Origin: Desulfobotulus pelophilus
GTDB taxonomy: Bacteria; Desulfobacterota; Desulfobacteria; Desulfobacterales; ASO4-4
Assembly (NCBI RefSeq): GCF_026155325.1
Contig: NZ_JAPFPW010000006.1
Coordinates: 62,001 to 126,000 of the forward strand
DNA: 64,000 nt
Reading direction: 5' to 3'
The position numbers were made by a program, and so were the translations under genes. Below, one piece after another: positions 25,565 to 34,310 of this stretch. The number at the start of each line of letters is the position of its first letter. The first letter of the stretch is position 1. Under the pieces are notes generated by a model. It was given only the letters and a program-made list of their open reading frames with translations. It had not been told where the DNA came from and searched no databases.

Positions 25565-25984
25565 CTATGCTTTAGGAGGACTCATGAACGCTTCTCCATC
25601 CACCACAAGGGTTCCATCCTGATTGGTACAGGTAGTACGCAAGGTCACACGATTTTTTTCCATAAGAATTCCAGTCACTTCCACTTTGGCAGTAATTGTA
25701 TCTCCTATGCGAACCGGTGCAAGAAATTTCAGTTCCTGCTTAAGATATATGGTTCCAGGACCTGGCAGGCGGTTACCGAGGACGGCGGATATCAGACCGG
25801 CACTCAGCATACCGTGGGCAATGCGACTTTTAAAAACCGTTCCCTTGGCGTATTCTTCGTTGATGTGGGCAGGGTTAAGATCACCCGTTATTCCAGCAAA
25901 CTGATACACATCTGATTCTGAAATAGTTTTAGCGAAAGTTGCGCTGTCTCCCATGGAGATCTGATCGATGCTAAGTCCTTTCAT
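25565..25984 (-). CDS. phaJ: (R)-specific enoyl-CoA hydratase, MaoC/PhaJ type
   Basis: A 139-residue hot-dog-fold hydratase converting trans-2-enoyl-CoA into (R)-3-hydroxyacyl-CoA, the monomer for polyhydroxyalkanoate synthesis. The hydratase-2 signature is clear: FAGITGDLNPAHINEEY with the catalytic Asp and His, then SRIAHGMLSAGLISAVLG, and the later YLKQELKFLAPVRIGDTI. It lies downstream of phaC and phaE on the same strand, in the classic monomer-supply position. About 80 bases separate it from the phaC stop. A weak alternative is a general MaoC dehydratase, but context favours PhaJ. Confidence 0.9.
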   Translation of the reverse strand: MKGLSIDQISMGDSATFAKTISESDVYQFAGITGDLNPAHINEEYAKGTVFKSRIAHGMLSAGLISAVLGNRLPGPGTIYLKQELKFLAPVRIGDTITAKVEVTGILMEKNRVTLRTTCTNQDGTLVVDGEAFMSPPKA

Positions 25985-26063
25985 TTCTGCTCATTCCTCC
26001 TGACCTTAAATAATTTCGTCTTGTAAAGGGCAATCCGCTGTGCTGACACAACAGACAATGATA

Positions 26064-27326
26064 TTAAACCTGGCCTGCGACTGTTTTCTGCTTTGCGTCA
26101 GGGCTTAGATTCTTTTTACCGGCAGCGGCTTTTTTTCTGGAGGTAGAGGAACTTTTGTTTTTTTCAGTTGTTTTTTTATCATCCACAGCACTTTCCGGTC
26201 TGGACTGCTGCAACGCTTCGGCCAGGGTCATCTGGTCCGCCGGGGCGTCCCTCTCCAGAAGCCATTGCGAAATGGTCGGCACAAACTCTTTCTGGTACTT
26301 AGAGCTGACATAAATACCGATATGACCCGTATCCAGACAGACATCACGCGTATCGCTGCTGCCTACCCGGCTGGTAATCTGATCACTGGCAGCAGGCGGC
26401 ACCAGATGGTCAAAGCGTGCATAAATATTCAAAACAGGCATCGTCACCCTGCCGAGGTCTATCCTGTGGGCACCTATCTGTAATTTATTCTGAATTAAAA
26501 GGTCTTTTTTATAGAGATCTTCTATGAACTGACGAAAGGTTTCACCGGGAACATCCGGGCTGTCGTAGATCCACTTTTCCATGCGGATGAAATTTTCCAC
26601 AAAGGCCTTATCACCAAGATTCTGGAGAAAAGATCTGTACTTATCGATCATAAGACGGGCAGGATTCAAAAGAAGAAACCCAAAATTCATGAGATCTCCC
26701 GGCATATTGCCGTAATTTTTCAGGATAGAATCCGCATCCAGATCCCTCATCCATACATGGAGCAGTCCCTGCTCATGACCGAAGCTGGTGGGTGTAACCG
26801 TTAGCACAAGATTTTTTACTTTTTCCGGGTGAATGGCCGCATATATGGTACAGAATGTACCTCCCATACAGATACCCATCAGATTAAGAGCCGCAACCTT
26901 TTCCTGCTTACATACAAAATCAATGGCATCACTCATGTAAATATTTACATGATCATCAATACTCAGATATTTGTCCTTCTGGGTAGGATACCCCCAGTCA
27001 AGCATGTACACATCCACACCATCGGCAAGAAATTTTTCCACAACACTGCGGCCGGGTTGAAGGTCCAGCATGGTTTCACGGTTGATAAGGGCATAGACCA
27101 CAAGCAAAGGAGTTTTTCTACGGCTCTTGTCTTTAGCGGTTGACCTGTAATGTTTCAGGCGAACACGATCTTCCTGCCAGACGATTTCATAGGGAGTGGC
27201 TGCAATCCTGTCATCAAGGGAGCTGAGCAGCACATCAACAGCGTCTTTGAGGTAAGCCTGAGATTTTTCCGTGTTGTTTTCCAGATCTGTGAGAAATTTA
27301 TCCGTTAACTTGCCTATATCCATCAT
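26064..27326 (-). CDS. phaC: class III poly(R)-hydroxyalkanoic acid synthase subunit PhaC
   Basis: The catalytic subunit polymerises (R)-3-hydroxyacyl-CoA into PHA granules together with PhaE. The catalytic triad is visible as Cys153 in GICMGG, Asp306 in YARFDHLVPP and His335 in TGHIGIYVS, close to C149/D302/H331 of the Allochromatium class III enzyme. The body ends near residue 358; a further ~60-residue tail is rich in Lys, Ser and Ala (KKTTEKNKSSSTSRKKAAAG), absent from standard PhaC. It may bind DNA or granule surface (inference). Three Met codons lie close together at the start; 27326 is chosen because GGGGG sits 6 nt upstream. About 90 bases downstream of phaE. Confidence 0.94.
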   Translation of the reverse strand: MMDIGKLTDKFLTDLENNTEKSQAYLKDAVDVLLSSLDDRIAATPYEIVWQEDRVRLKHYRSTAKDKSRRKTPLLVVYALINRETMLDLQPGRSVVEKFLADGVDVYMLDWGYPTQKDKYLSIDDHVNIYMSDAIDFVCKQEKVAALNLMGICMGGTFCTIYAAIHPEKVKNLVLTVTPTSFGHEQGLLHVWMRDLDADSILKNYGNMPGDLMNFGFLLLNPARLMIDKYRSFLQNLGDKAFVENFIRMEKWIYDSPDVPGETFRQFIEDLYKKDLLIQNKLQIGAHRIDLGRVTMPVLNIYARFDHLVPPAASDQITSRVGSSDTRDVCLDTGHIGIYVSSKYQKEFVPTISQWLLERDAPADQMTLAEALQQSRPESAVDDKKTTEKNKSSSTSRKKAAAGKKNLSPDAKQKTVAGQV

Positions 27327-27417
27327 ATACATCCCCCGTATTTGCTGCTGCCTGTTTCCGAAAAAAAACGTCATACAGAAAAAAGCCGATAGGCTCAGAG
27401 CCAGGTCTTTCGCTTAT

Positions 27418-28317
27418 TCAGGTCACCGGAACGGAACTTTTTTCCAGCTCGCGGACCCGCTTCTTCAGGGTATACAGCTCTTTATACAGCTCATCCATTT
27501 CAGACCTGGTGGGCACCGGAATGGACTGCAGGCTATCTTCCATCATGGCATCCCTTGCGGATTTGAATTCTCCCATGGCTGAAAGGGTTTTTCCCAAAAC
27601 GGAAGTGTATTCCGGAGACCGAAAGAGCTCCATGTAATGGGACTCAAGCTTCTGCAGCCATAACTTATAGTAGTCTTCCTGATCTTCGGGTATACGTCCT
27701 TCGGCAACCATCTGTTCCATGTCCTTCTGCAACTGAAGAAAGCTCTGCTCCATCGGAACATACAGAAAGTGGAGCAGCTCAATGGCGTTCCCGTGAAAAA
27801 GACTGAAACGATCCAGCGCCGCCATCATTCTTTCCTGATATTCACGCCCCAGGCCCACCTGTGGGATATGAAATACTTTACGGATTTCCTTTTCATAAAT
27901 TTCCTGCCACGCATGAAAAAGCTCGCTTCCCGAACCGCTGGTCTCCATGGTTTCAAAAACCTCGCCGATTTTTCCTGCGTTTTCCATAAAACGCTTTTGA
28001 ATGAAATCCGTTTGCTTCTGGAATAACTGCATAAAACGATTTGCGGCCTCTAGCTGTCCTGCGATATCAGACGGTTCAAACGCATTGTGGCCATCTTTTG
28101 GCATACCCTGCCCCCAGTTTTCCATGGTTTTACGCATTCCTTCCCAGCCTTCTGCCATGGTTCGTGCCATATTCTGCTGCATGGTTTCTGCCTGTCTGGG
28201 AAAATCCCTGGAGGCGTTATTCCATGCACCTGACAAAGAACGCAAAAAAAGACCTGTGTTTTCAGCCCAGTTCTGCATGGACTGAGAAAAAGGGAAAGAA
28301 TCCTGATTGTTTGTCAT
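27418..28317 (-). CDS. phaE: class III poly(R)-hydroxyalkanoic acid synthase subunit PhaE
   Basis: A 299-residue non-catalytic partner needed for activity of class III PhaC. The protein is helical and poor in conserved catalytic motifs; it has the PhaE-type middle segment (AWQEIYEKEIRKVFHIPQVGLGREYQERM), then QLQKDMEQMVAEGRIPEDQEDYYKLW, and a C-terminal coiled coil (SEMDELYKELYTLKKRVRELEK). Start ATG is preceded by GGAGGTCCA. It is the first gene of phaE-phaC-phaJ. The length is somewhat below the Allochromatium protein (357). Identification rests on sequence pattern plus immediate phaC linkage. Confidence 0.9.
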   Translation of the reverse strand: MTNNQDSFPFSQSMQNWAENTGLFLRSLSGAWNNASRDFPRQAETMQQNMARTMAEGWEGMRKTMENWGQGMPKDGHNAFEPSDIAGQLEAANRFMQLFQKQTDFIQKRFMENAGKIGEVFETMETSGSGSELFHAWQEIYEKEIRKVFHIPQVGLGREYQERMMAALDRFSLFHGNAIELLHFLYVPMEQSFLQLQKDMEQMVAEGRIPEDQEDYYKLWLQKLESHYMELFRSPEYTSVLGKTLSAMGEFKSARDAMMEDSLQSIPVPTRSEMDELYKELYTLKKRVRELEKSSVPVT

Positions 28318-28765
28318 TGGACCTCCTGAACGTTTCCAGAACTTATCATGGTGGCAGACATTAAGGGTTTCCCTTGATGGGACAGCAGAAAAAACATCTT
28401 CGTTGAAAATTGATTTGTTTTATGAATAGTCAAGCCCGTTGACACGAAATACTTCGCCATTGTGCCTGAAACGGTACAGATCCCAGCCTGAAGGGATCCA
28501 TATCCCAAGCTATAGAATTATGTCCCGAACCCTTGTAAAAATGGTAAAAATAAGGTCAAACTGCAGGTATGGTTTGAAAGTATGGTGTGTTGTGCTAACT
28601 TGTCAAAACTGTTTACATGCGCAGGATGGTTTGATTATTATATACATACTTTTTTATTCTAACGAAAAAGATGGTTAAGGTCCATAGGAAAATATCACAA
28701 TTCTGCAGGAATTTTTCCCGCTTTTTCTTGCCAGCATGTGTCCGCATACTGCTTCAGGGAGGATC
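28318..28765. other. 448-bp divergent intergenic region
   Basis: This spacer separates phaE (minus) and the phosphoesterase-kinase operon (plus). No gene is seen. It holds a good promoter candidate for the plus-strand operon (28612-28641) and a TTGACA at 28439 without a matching -10. Confidence 0.5.
28612..28641 (+). promoter_or_regulatory. likely promoter of the phosphoesterase-kinase operon
   Basis: TTTACA (28612-28617) and TATTAT (28636-28641) each match the sigma-70 consensus in five of six positions, 18 bp apart. A leader of about 118 nt would precede the ATG at 28766. Confidence 0.45.
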
Positions 28766-29497
28766 ATGACTGCTTCCTTTGCAATTTTATCCGACATTCA
28801 CGGCAATCTCGAAGCCCTTATGCAGGTGCTCAAAGACATGAAGTCCATGGGTATTATGAAAGGCATAAGCCTGGGTGACAACATTGGATATGGTCCCTGC
28901 CCCAATGAAGTTGTTGCCACTCTTCTTGCCAACAACATTCCTTCGGTTCTGGGGAATCATGAATCCGGGATTCTTACCCTGTCGGAACAGGCATGGTTCA
29001 ACTCTTCAGCCAGACAGGCCCTGATGCGAACACAGGAACTGCTCACCCCGGCAACCATGGACCACATTCGCAAGTACCCCAGATATGACTCCTTCTGCGA
29101 CTGCCGTTTTGTCCATGGATGCCCCCCCGCAGATATACGCACCTATCTTTTTGAAAAAGATGACGAGGAAATGGTTCAGCTGTTCGGCTTTTTTGAGGAA
29201 AGCATTTGCTTTGTTGGACACACCCATGATCTGGATCGAATACTCTGGGACGGAACCACTCTTCACCGAAATATGTCTGCGGAGTCAATCCATTGTCTGA
29301 AAAAACATGAACGGGCCATCATTAACTGCGGCAGCGTAGGGCAGCCCAGAGATGGAGACAACAGAGCAAAATATATCATATATGATCCCCTTGAACGATG
29401 CTTTCTTATCCGGAAGGTTCCCTACGACATCCAAAAAACTGTCTCTGCTATCCTCAAAGCCGGACTCCCGAAGGTATATGCCGACAGACTATGGTAG
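28766..29497 (+). CDS. calcineurin-like metallophosphoesterase
   Basis: A 243-residue hydrolase of the binuclear-metal phosphoesterase superfamily. All metal-ligand motifs are present in order: SDIHGNLEAL (D10, H12), LGDNIGYGP, LGNHESG, HGCPP and VGHTHDLD, followed by INCGSVGQPRDGDNRA. The overall layout resembles the YfcE/PrpE-like group. The ATG at 28766 follows CAGGGAGGATC; an earlier ATG adds ten residues only. Its stop codon lies within the ribosome-binding site of the protein kinase that follows, so the two are tightly coupled. The pairing suggests phosphoprotein phosphatase function opposing the kinase (inference); nucleotide or phosphodiester substrates remain possible. Confidence 0.88.
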   Translation: MTASFAILSDIHGNLEALMQVLKDMKSMGIMKGISLGDNIGYGPCPNEVVATLLANNIPSVLGNHESGILTLSEQAWFNSSARQALMRTQELLTPATMDHIRKYPRYDSFCDCRFVHGCPPADIRTYLFEKDDEEMVQLFGFFEESICFVGHTHDLDRILWDGTTLHRNMSAESIHCLKKHERAIINCGSVGQPRDGDNRAKYIIYDPLERCFLIRKVPYDIQKTVSAILKAGLPKVYADRLW

Positions 29498-29505
29498 GAG
29501 AATAC

Positions 29506-30867
29506 GTGCGAAAAATCGGGAAATATCAGATCACTGGAGAGCTGGGACGGGGAGGCATGGGCCGGGTTTTAAAGGTTCGTCACCCGGAAATTTTCCGAAT
29601 CCTTGCTGCAAAAGTATTTGCCCCCCATCCTTTTCTTATCTCTTCTGTGGGGGAAAAACGGCTGCACTCCATGTTTATTGAGGAAGCCCGTAAAATGGCC
29701 ACGCTGTCCCATCCTAATATTGCTGGCGTGGAAGATCTCCACTGTGGAGAAACCACCTTTTATACCATGCCCTGCTACTCAAGAAGTCTTGGTATGGTAA
29801 TGGGAGAAAACGCCGAAATGGAGGCACCCTGCAGGTCGCTGGACCCTGGTTCCGCCCTGCATTTTTTGCATCAACTCCTTACGGGGCTGCATTGTTTGCA
29901 TTTTCACCGCATCATACACAGAGATATCAAACCGTGGAATCTTCTTCTGGATGATGAGGACAGGCTCATTCTGGGCGATTTCGGCCTGAGCCGCCTGCGC
30001 GGAGAAACCACGGGAACACCGGAAAACATCAAGGTCGGCTCACCATGGTATGCACCTCCTGAGCAGGAGGAGAATGCGGACAGTGCTGATGAACGATCTG
30101 ACATATATGCAGCTTCCATGGTTTTTTACCGCATGCTGACCGGAGTTTTTCCGCTGGAAAAATCGTCATCCGACCTCCTTCCTGCTCCCACAGAACTCTG
30201 GCAGGCCTTTCTGGAAAAAGGGCTTGCCTGCGATCCGTCCCTTCGATTTCCAAATGTGGAAAAGATGCTGGAGGCTCTGGATGTTCTGGGATTATCATGG
30301 AGGCGCTTTCGGGAAAAAGAATGTTCCATTTATTTTCATTCAGAAGAAACCACAAGACAACTGTCTGCTGAACTCAGGCAAAAGCCCCTTCGCACAGGGG
30401 TTCGGGGGCCCCTGCACCATATGCTGGGAGCCGATGCTCTTTATCGCCCGGTCCGAATGACGCATAATCAATTTCGATCAGAACCAGACACCGGCCTCAT
30501 TTACGATGCCGCCACAGGTCTTTTGTGGGAAAAGTCCGGAAGTCCATTTCCCCTGAACCGGCGGGATGCTGATCAATGGATAGAAATGCTGAATAAAAAA
30601 TCAGACAAGCATGGCGGATGCTGGCGCTTGCCAACGGTTCCGGAACTTTTTTCCATCACCCGCCGGACCATGACCCCTTCCGAATACTGCATGGAGTACC
30701 CCTTTAATCCTCGCCAGGCATGGGTGTGGACGGCCGATGACCGAAGCTATGTCAGCAGTTGGTTTGTGGATATTCTCCGTGGTTTTACAGCGCCGATGGA
30801 CAGAGATGGCCACTGCTATGTAAAGGGAGTTTGCGGACCTTTCAGCGAACCGGCCAAACCATTTTGA
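29506..30867 (+). CDS. serine/threonine protein kinase with C-terminal DUF1566 (Lcl) domain
   Basis: A 453-residue Hanks-type kinase. Glycine loop GELGRGGMGRV (11-21), ATP Lys36, HRDIKPWNLLL with catalytic Asp140, DFG 158-160, an APE-like APPEQ and the closing Arg-lobe are all intact, so it should be active. After ~residue 285 a linker leads to a DUF1566-type domain (~325-450: DAATGLLWEKSGSPFPLNRRDADQW ... GCWRLPTVPELFSITRRT ... AWVWTADDR), a C-type-lectin-like fold. No transmembrane helix is visible. The GTG start is chosen because TAGGAG lies 5 nt upstream, formed by the stop of the phosphoesterase; an in-frame ATG 15 bases earlier is less well placed. Confidence 0.9.
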   Translation: MRKIGKYQITGELGRGGMGRVLKVRHPEIFRILAAKVFAPHPFLISSVGEKRLHSMFIEEARKMATLSHPNIAGVEDLHCGETTFYTMPCYSRSLGMVMGENAEMEAPCRSLDPGSALHFLHQLLTGLHCLHFHRIIHRDIKPWNLLLDDEDRLILGDFGLSRLRGETTGTPENIKVGSPWYAPPEQEENADSADERSDIYAASMVFYRMLTGVFPLEKSSSDLLPAPTELWQAFLEKGLACDPSLRFPNVEKMLEALDVLGLSWRRFREKECSIYFHSEETTRQLSAELRQKPLRTGVRGPLHHMLGADALYRPVRMTHNQFRSEPDTGLIYDAATGLLWEKSGSPFPLNRRDADQWIEMLNKKSDKHGGCWRLPTVPELFSITRRTMTPSEYCMEYPFNPRQAWVWTADDRSYVSSWFVDILRGFTAPMDRDGHCYVKGVCGPFSEPAKPF

Positions 30868-31044
30868 CGGAATCTGCGGCGAGTTGTACCTCTCCCCTTA
30901 AACCATTCCGGCATCCATGGAGATAGCCATATCCTCCACGCCAAGCCATGCTGACATCTGAGATCCGGAACACAGAGCCTCGGGTTTCATCGGGAGACAT
31001 TTCTCCTGAGTTTTTGTCAGACTTTGTACCCAAGCTTCACCTTA

Positions 31045-31716
31045 TCAGGGAATCTTGAGACGCTGCCCGGGGTGAATGGGGTCATTGGCTGTCATGTTGT
31101 TGGCTTCCAGCAGTTTGGCAAGGGGCACCTTGTGCTTCAATGCAATACTGTAGAGAGTATCTCCCTGCTGTATGCGATACTCCGTAACATCAGCAGAGGA
31201 TGGTGTCTGAGTTGTCCGTGACTTAAGGGGTGCCTGAGACTCCGTAACAGACGGCCGCTCAGTGGAGCCTGCGGTAGGGCGAACTTTCTGGGGTGCTGAA
31301 ACAGCTGACACCGCTGGCGCTTCCAGTCCATCCATCTTTTTGGAAAGGGCGGCTATCTGCATGGAAAGATCCGCATTCAGTTTGCGGATAGCCGTAAGAA
31401 GCTCTTCCTGATCACCGGGACCGGGTTCAGAAAACATTCGCTGCATTCTCATGGATTCCACACTGCTGGCCAGCTTATCCAGACGGTCTGAAATACCTGC
31501 AAGGTCTGTTGGTTCAATAGAACCAGTAGAAAAAACAGGTTCCGAAGAACGCCCGGGGAAAAAGAGAAGAAAGAGGATAAGAACCATGACAAGCCCTGCG
31601 CCGAGCCAGACAAAGGGCATTTCTACGGAACGATACCAGACTTTTTTCCCTCCGGGTGGAGCAAACGCGGGTTCTTCTTCGGGTGAGTCCATGCCTGACC
31701 GGATTCTCGGATCCAT
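31045..31716 (-). CDS. membrane-anchored LysM-domain protein
   Basis: A 223-residue protein with a cytoplasmic acidic/Pro-rich N-terminus, one transmembrane helix at ~35-53 (FVWLGAGLVMVLILFLLFF), a coiled-coil-like stretch (~70-130), a Ser/Thr/Pro linker (~140-172) and a C-terminal LysM domain (YRIQQGDTLYSIALKHKVPLAKLLEANN ... PIHPGQRLKIP). LysM binds N-acetylglucosamine polymers, so the protein probably links the inner membrane to peptidoglycan. The start ATG has AGGAGG 5 nt upstream. Monocistronic and convergent with the kinase gene. Partner and exact role unknown. Confidence 0.85.
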   Translation of the reverse strand: MDPRIRSGMDSPEEEPAFAPPGGKKVWYRSVEMPFVWLGAGLVMVLILFLLFFPGRSSEPVFSTGSIEPTDLAGISDRLDKLASSVESMRMQRMFSEPGPGDQEELLTAIRKLNADLSMQIAALSKKMDGLEAPAVSAVSAPQKVRPTAGSTERPSVTESQAPLKSRTTQTPSSADVTEYRIQQGDTLYSIALKHKVPLAKLLEANNMTANDPIHPGQRLKIP

Positions 31717-31957
31717 ACGACCTCCTGTGATAAATCTGAATAATCAATAGTTTTTGCCACACTGCTCCATCAGGTGTACACTACCGTTCTGGCAGCTCAC
31801 CTCCGATACAGAGCATTGTCGTCATGGTTCGGTCATTATTATACCGGAATACTTCCGTTACAAAAACAGGGTTACATACGGATTCTGCGTAAAAAAGTCA
31901 CATCGTTTCAGGCTGAAAGCATGCCACCACAAAACAGGAAAAGCAAGGAGACAAAAC

Positions 31958-32812
31958 ATGAGCCCTTTTCGCCGATATTATCTTTACATCTTCCTCCTGT
32001 CTGCTTTTTCAGCATCCCTGGCTGCCGCTGCCCCACCCACTTTTATCAACAGTATTGAGATGCCGTTTTCTCTAATTCCGGCAGGTTCGTTTCAGATGGG
32101 GAGTCCGGCTTCGGAGAAGGGGCGGCGCTGGGACGAAACCCTCCACACTGTTCATATCACGCGCCCCTTTTATATCTCAACCACTGTTGTAACCCAGCAG
32201 CAATGGTTTGATATAATGGGTACCACCCCTTCTTCCGCATCGGAATGCGGCTCTGATTGTCCCGTTGAGAACATTTCATGGTCCGATGCCCTTCAATTCA
32301 TTGACAAGCTGAATGCAAGGGAGGGAACGCGCAGTTATCGTCTTCCAACGGAAGCGGAATGGGAATACGCCTGTCGGGCAGGAAGCAGCTCAGCTTTTTT
32401 CAATGGGCCCATACATGAAACAACCTGTACTCCCATGGATCCGGTTTTGAATCTATCCGGCTGGTACTGCGGAAATACCGGAGTTCAAAAACCCGCTTAT
32501 CACTTCAGGCTACAGCCGGTTGCCCGAAAAGAACCCAATGCTTTCGGGCTGTACGATACCCATGGTAATGTTATGGAATGGTGCCTGGATGCCTGTGAGA
32601 ACCGTTCCGTTTTATCCCGAAGGGCAGGCGTTTTTACGGATACATACAAAGAAGGCATAAGGGACCCCCTTTCGCTGAAAGGAAGTCGTCGCGTGGTTCG
32701 TGGGGGAGCCTTTTTCCAAAGTCCGGAACACAGCCGCAGTGCCAACCGTATGGCGTTTCATCCCGAAACCCGTAGAAGCTATATCGGTTTCCGCGTGGTC
32801 AGGGTTCCTTGA
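31958..32812 (+). CDS. exported SUMF1/FGE-fold protein lacking the catalytic cysteines
   Basis: A 284-residue secreted protein. A signal peptide (RRYYLYIFLLSAFSASLAAAA) precedes a formylglycine-generating-enzyme-like domain: PFSLIPAGSFQMGSPASE, VTQQQWFDIMG, VENISWSDALQFIDKLN, YRLPTEAEWEYACRAG, LYDTHGNVMEWCLDAC and RVVRGGAFFQSPEHSRSANRMAF ... GFRVVR. True FGE enzymes have two copper-binding Cys near the end; here those positions read SRSANR, so sulfatase-activating function is unlikely. Start ATG follows AAGGAGACAAAAC. Its 3' end overlaps the convergent hydrolase gene by 14 nt. Such folds often bind carbohydrate or ligands in the envelope; function is unknown. Confidence 0.82.
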   Translation: MSPFRRYYLYIFLLSAFSASLAAAAPPTFINSIEMPFSLIPAGSFQMGSPASEKGRRWDETLHTVHITRPFYISTTVVTQQQWFDIMGTTPSSASECGSDCPVENISWSDALQFIDKLNAREGTRSYRLPTEAEWEYACRAGSSSAFFNGPIHETTCTPMDPVLNLSGWYCGNTGVQKPAYHFRLQPVARKEPNAFGLYDTHGNVMEWCLDACENRSVLSRRAGVFTDTYKEGIRDPLSLKGSRRVVRGGAFFQSPEHSRSANRMAFHPETRRSYIGFRVVRVP

Positions 32813-33743
32813 AAAAACCGATACTCATCAGAAACACCTCTATCTGCTGCCATACCTTTTCCCGTATGGATCTTGTTTCCATGTAAATTTCATGGCGTCC
32901 TCCCGGAAAAATAACATGACGCGCTCCCGGCAGTAAACGGACTGCTTTACGGTGCATTTCTGGATGGACCACACGGTCTTCCCCACCGGAAAGGATCAGC
33001 AGGGGAAGGGTTTTCCTTTTTCCGGCCAGCGCATCCCACAAACTCTGCATGGAAACATCAGCGGCATGGACCCAGCCCAGAGTAGGAGCTCCCATTTGAA
33101 AAGATCTGTGTTTTTTCAAAAAATTCTGAAATCTGTAAAAATGTTCCTCATCATGGGTAAGGTTGTTGCCGACAAAAGCAGCCCGGGGGTTAAAAGGACC
33201 CCCGCCAGGTATATACGCGCCTCCCTGACCCAGCCGAACAGCAGCCCGGCAGATTTCCGAAACGACTGGCCATGGCAAAGGGCCGGTATCTATGGAAAAC
33301 ATGGGGGATCCTAGCACAGCAGCATGGATATTCCGGCAACCTTGCAGGATGCACTGTAAGGCAAGGTGTGAGCCCATGGAATGCCCGAGCAGAAGAACCC
33401 TGCCCGGTTGCAGCGGAGCAACAACCTGTTCCATAATCTGTAATAAATCCATACGATACAACTCAAAATTTTCCACATGCCCTTTTTGCGGGTCCCTAAG
33501 CATGCGGCCGGATCCGCCCTGCCCCCTCCAGTCTTTCCTTACAACCGCAACTTTTTTTTCAGAAAATAAAGCTGCCATCCTGTCGTACTTATCCAGGCAT
33601 TCAGCCCTGCCCGTCAAAATCAGAACAAGGGGATCTCCTTTGTACCATCCCGCAGGCAAATGAATGTGGTACCGAAGAAAAACACCGTCTTTTGCTTTCA
33701 GAAAAGAAGCATCCGTAACAAACACCAAAGAATCGTTTTTCAT
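32799..33743 (-). CDS. alpha/beta hydrolase, lysophospholipase/monoacylglycerol-lipase type
   Basis: A 314-residue hydrolase of the Hydrolase_4 (PldB-like) group. Oxyanion region LVLILTGRAECLDKYD, motif VVRKDWRGQGGSG, nucleophile elbow LLLGHSMGSHLAL (Ser), Asp in LSGGEDRVVHPEMH and His in PGGRHEIYMET form the full triad. No signal peptide, so cytoplasmic or inner-face acting on lysophospholipids or monoacylglycerols. The ATG at 33743 (MKNDSLVF) is preferred to an upstream in-frame codon 90 bases earlier, although its ribosome-binding site is weak. Convergent with the SUMF1-like gene, sharing 14 bases at the 3' ends. Confidence 0.85.
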   Translation of the reverse strand: MKNDSLVFVTDASFLKAKDGVFLRYHIHLPAGWYKGDPLVLILTGRAECLDKYDRMAALFSEKKVAVVRKDWRGQGGSGRMLRDPQKGHVENFELYRMDLLQIMEQVVAPLQPGRVLLLGHSMGSHLALQCILQGCRNIHAAVLGSPMFSIDTGPLPWPVVSEICRAAVRLGQGGAYIPGGGPFNPRAAFVGNNLTHDEEHFYRFQNFLKKHRSFQMGAPTLGWVHAADVSMQSLWDALAGKRKTLPLLILSGGEDRVVHPEMHRKAVRLLPGARHVIFPGGRHEIYMETRSIREKVWQQIEVFLMSIGFFKEP

Positions 33744-34009
33744 CTCTTGCCCAGTCCTGCCATAAAGGATAGTCTTTCTGTATCCCTCACCTGAATCCGT
33801 GGCGAGGAATACAGCATGGTCTGGAGCAACCATGGCCCATTTTCAGCTCCGGTTCCCGGATAACGGGTACCCTTTCTTCCGGCCGGAGGGAGCATGCCAC
33901 CAGAAGTTCCGGACCATGTCAAGACAAGAGACCTCTGATCCTTTGCCTGCTCACCGGCAGAATGCGCCATCTCCGCATTACGCACAGTCAATCTGAAAGG
34001 AACATACCT

Positions 34010-34276
34010 GTGGACAACAATAAACATTCCCATCGCTTTATTGAAACTTATGAAGGTATTGGTGCGTTCGGCCTTGACCGCGCATCCGATGAGGAAACCA
34101 TAGCCTTTCTTCTTCAGAAATTCAGTGATGATACCTGCCTCTCCGCTCTTCTGCCCCGTCTTCAGGAAAGTGAGATTGAGAATCTCCACAACCTGATCTA
34201 TACCCTCCTGAAACGGCATTTTTCCGAAGATGAGTATCACTCAATCTTTCTTAAAGACAATCACCATCACGGATAA
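34010..34276 (+). CDS. small conserved-looking cytoplasmic protein of unknown function
   Basis: An 88-residue charged protein. It is His-rich at both ends (NNKHSHRF and KDNHHHG) with a helical middle, DRASDEETIAFLLQKFSDDTCLSALLPRLQESEIENLHNLI, ending KRHFSEDEYHSIF. The GTG start at 34010 is preferred: AAAGGAAC sits 6-10 nt upstream, while an earlier ATG adds 16 unlike residues. It is followed 34 bases later by the M29 aminopeptidase on the same strand, and may form an operon with it. I do not recognise a defined family; the regular codon use and SD support it as a real gene. His clusters could bind metal (inference). Confidence 0.7.
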   Translation: MDNNKHSHRFIETYEGIGAFGLDRASDEETIAFLLQKFSDDTCLSALLPRLQESEIENLHNLIYTLLKRHFSEDEYHSIFLKDNHHHG

Positions 34277-34310
34277 ACGGTCAACACCATCCCTCAAGGA
34301 AAGTCATTCC

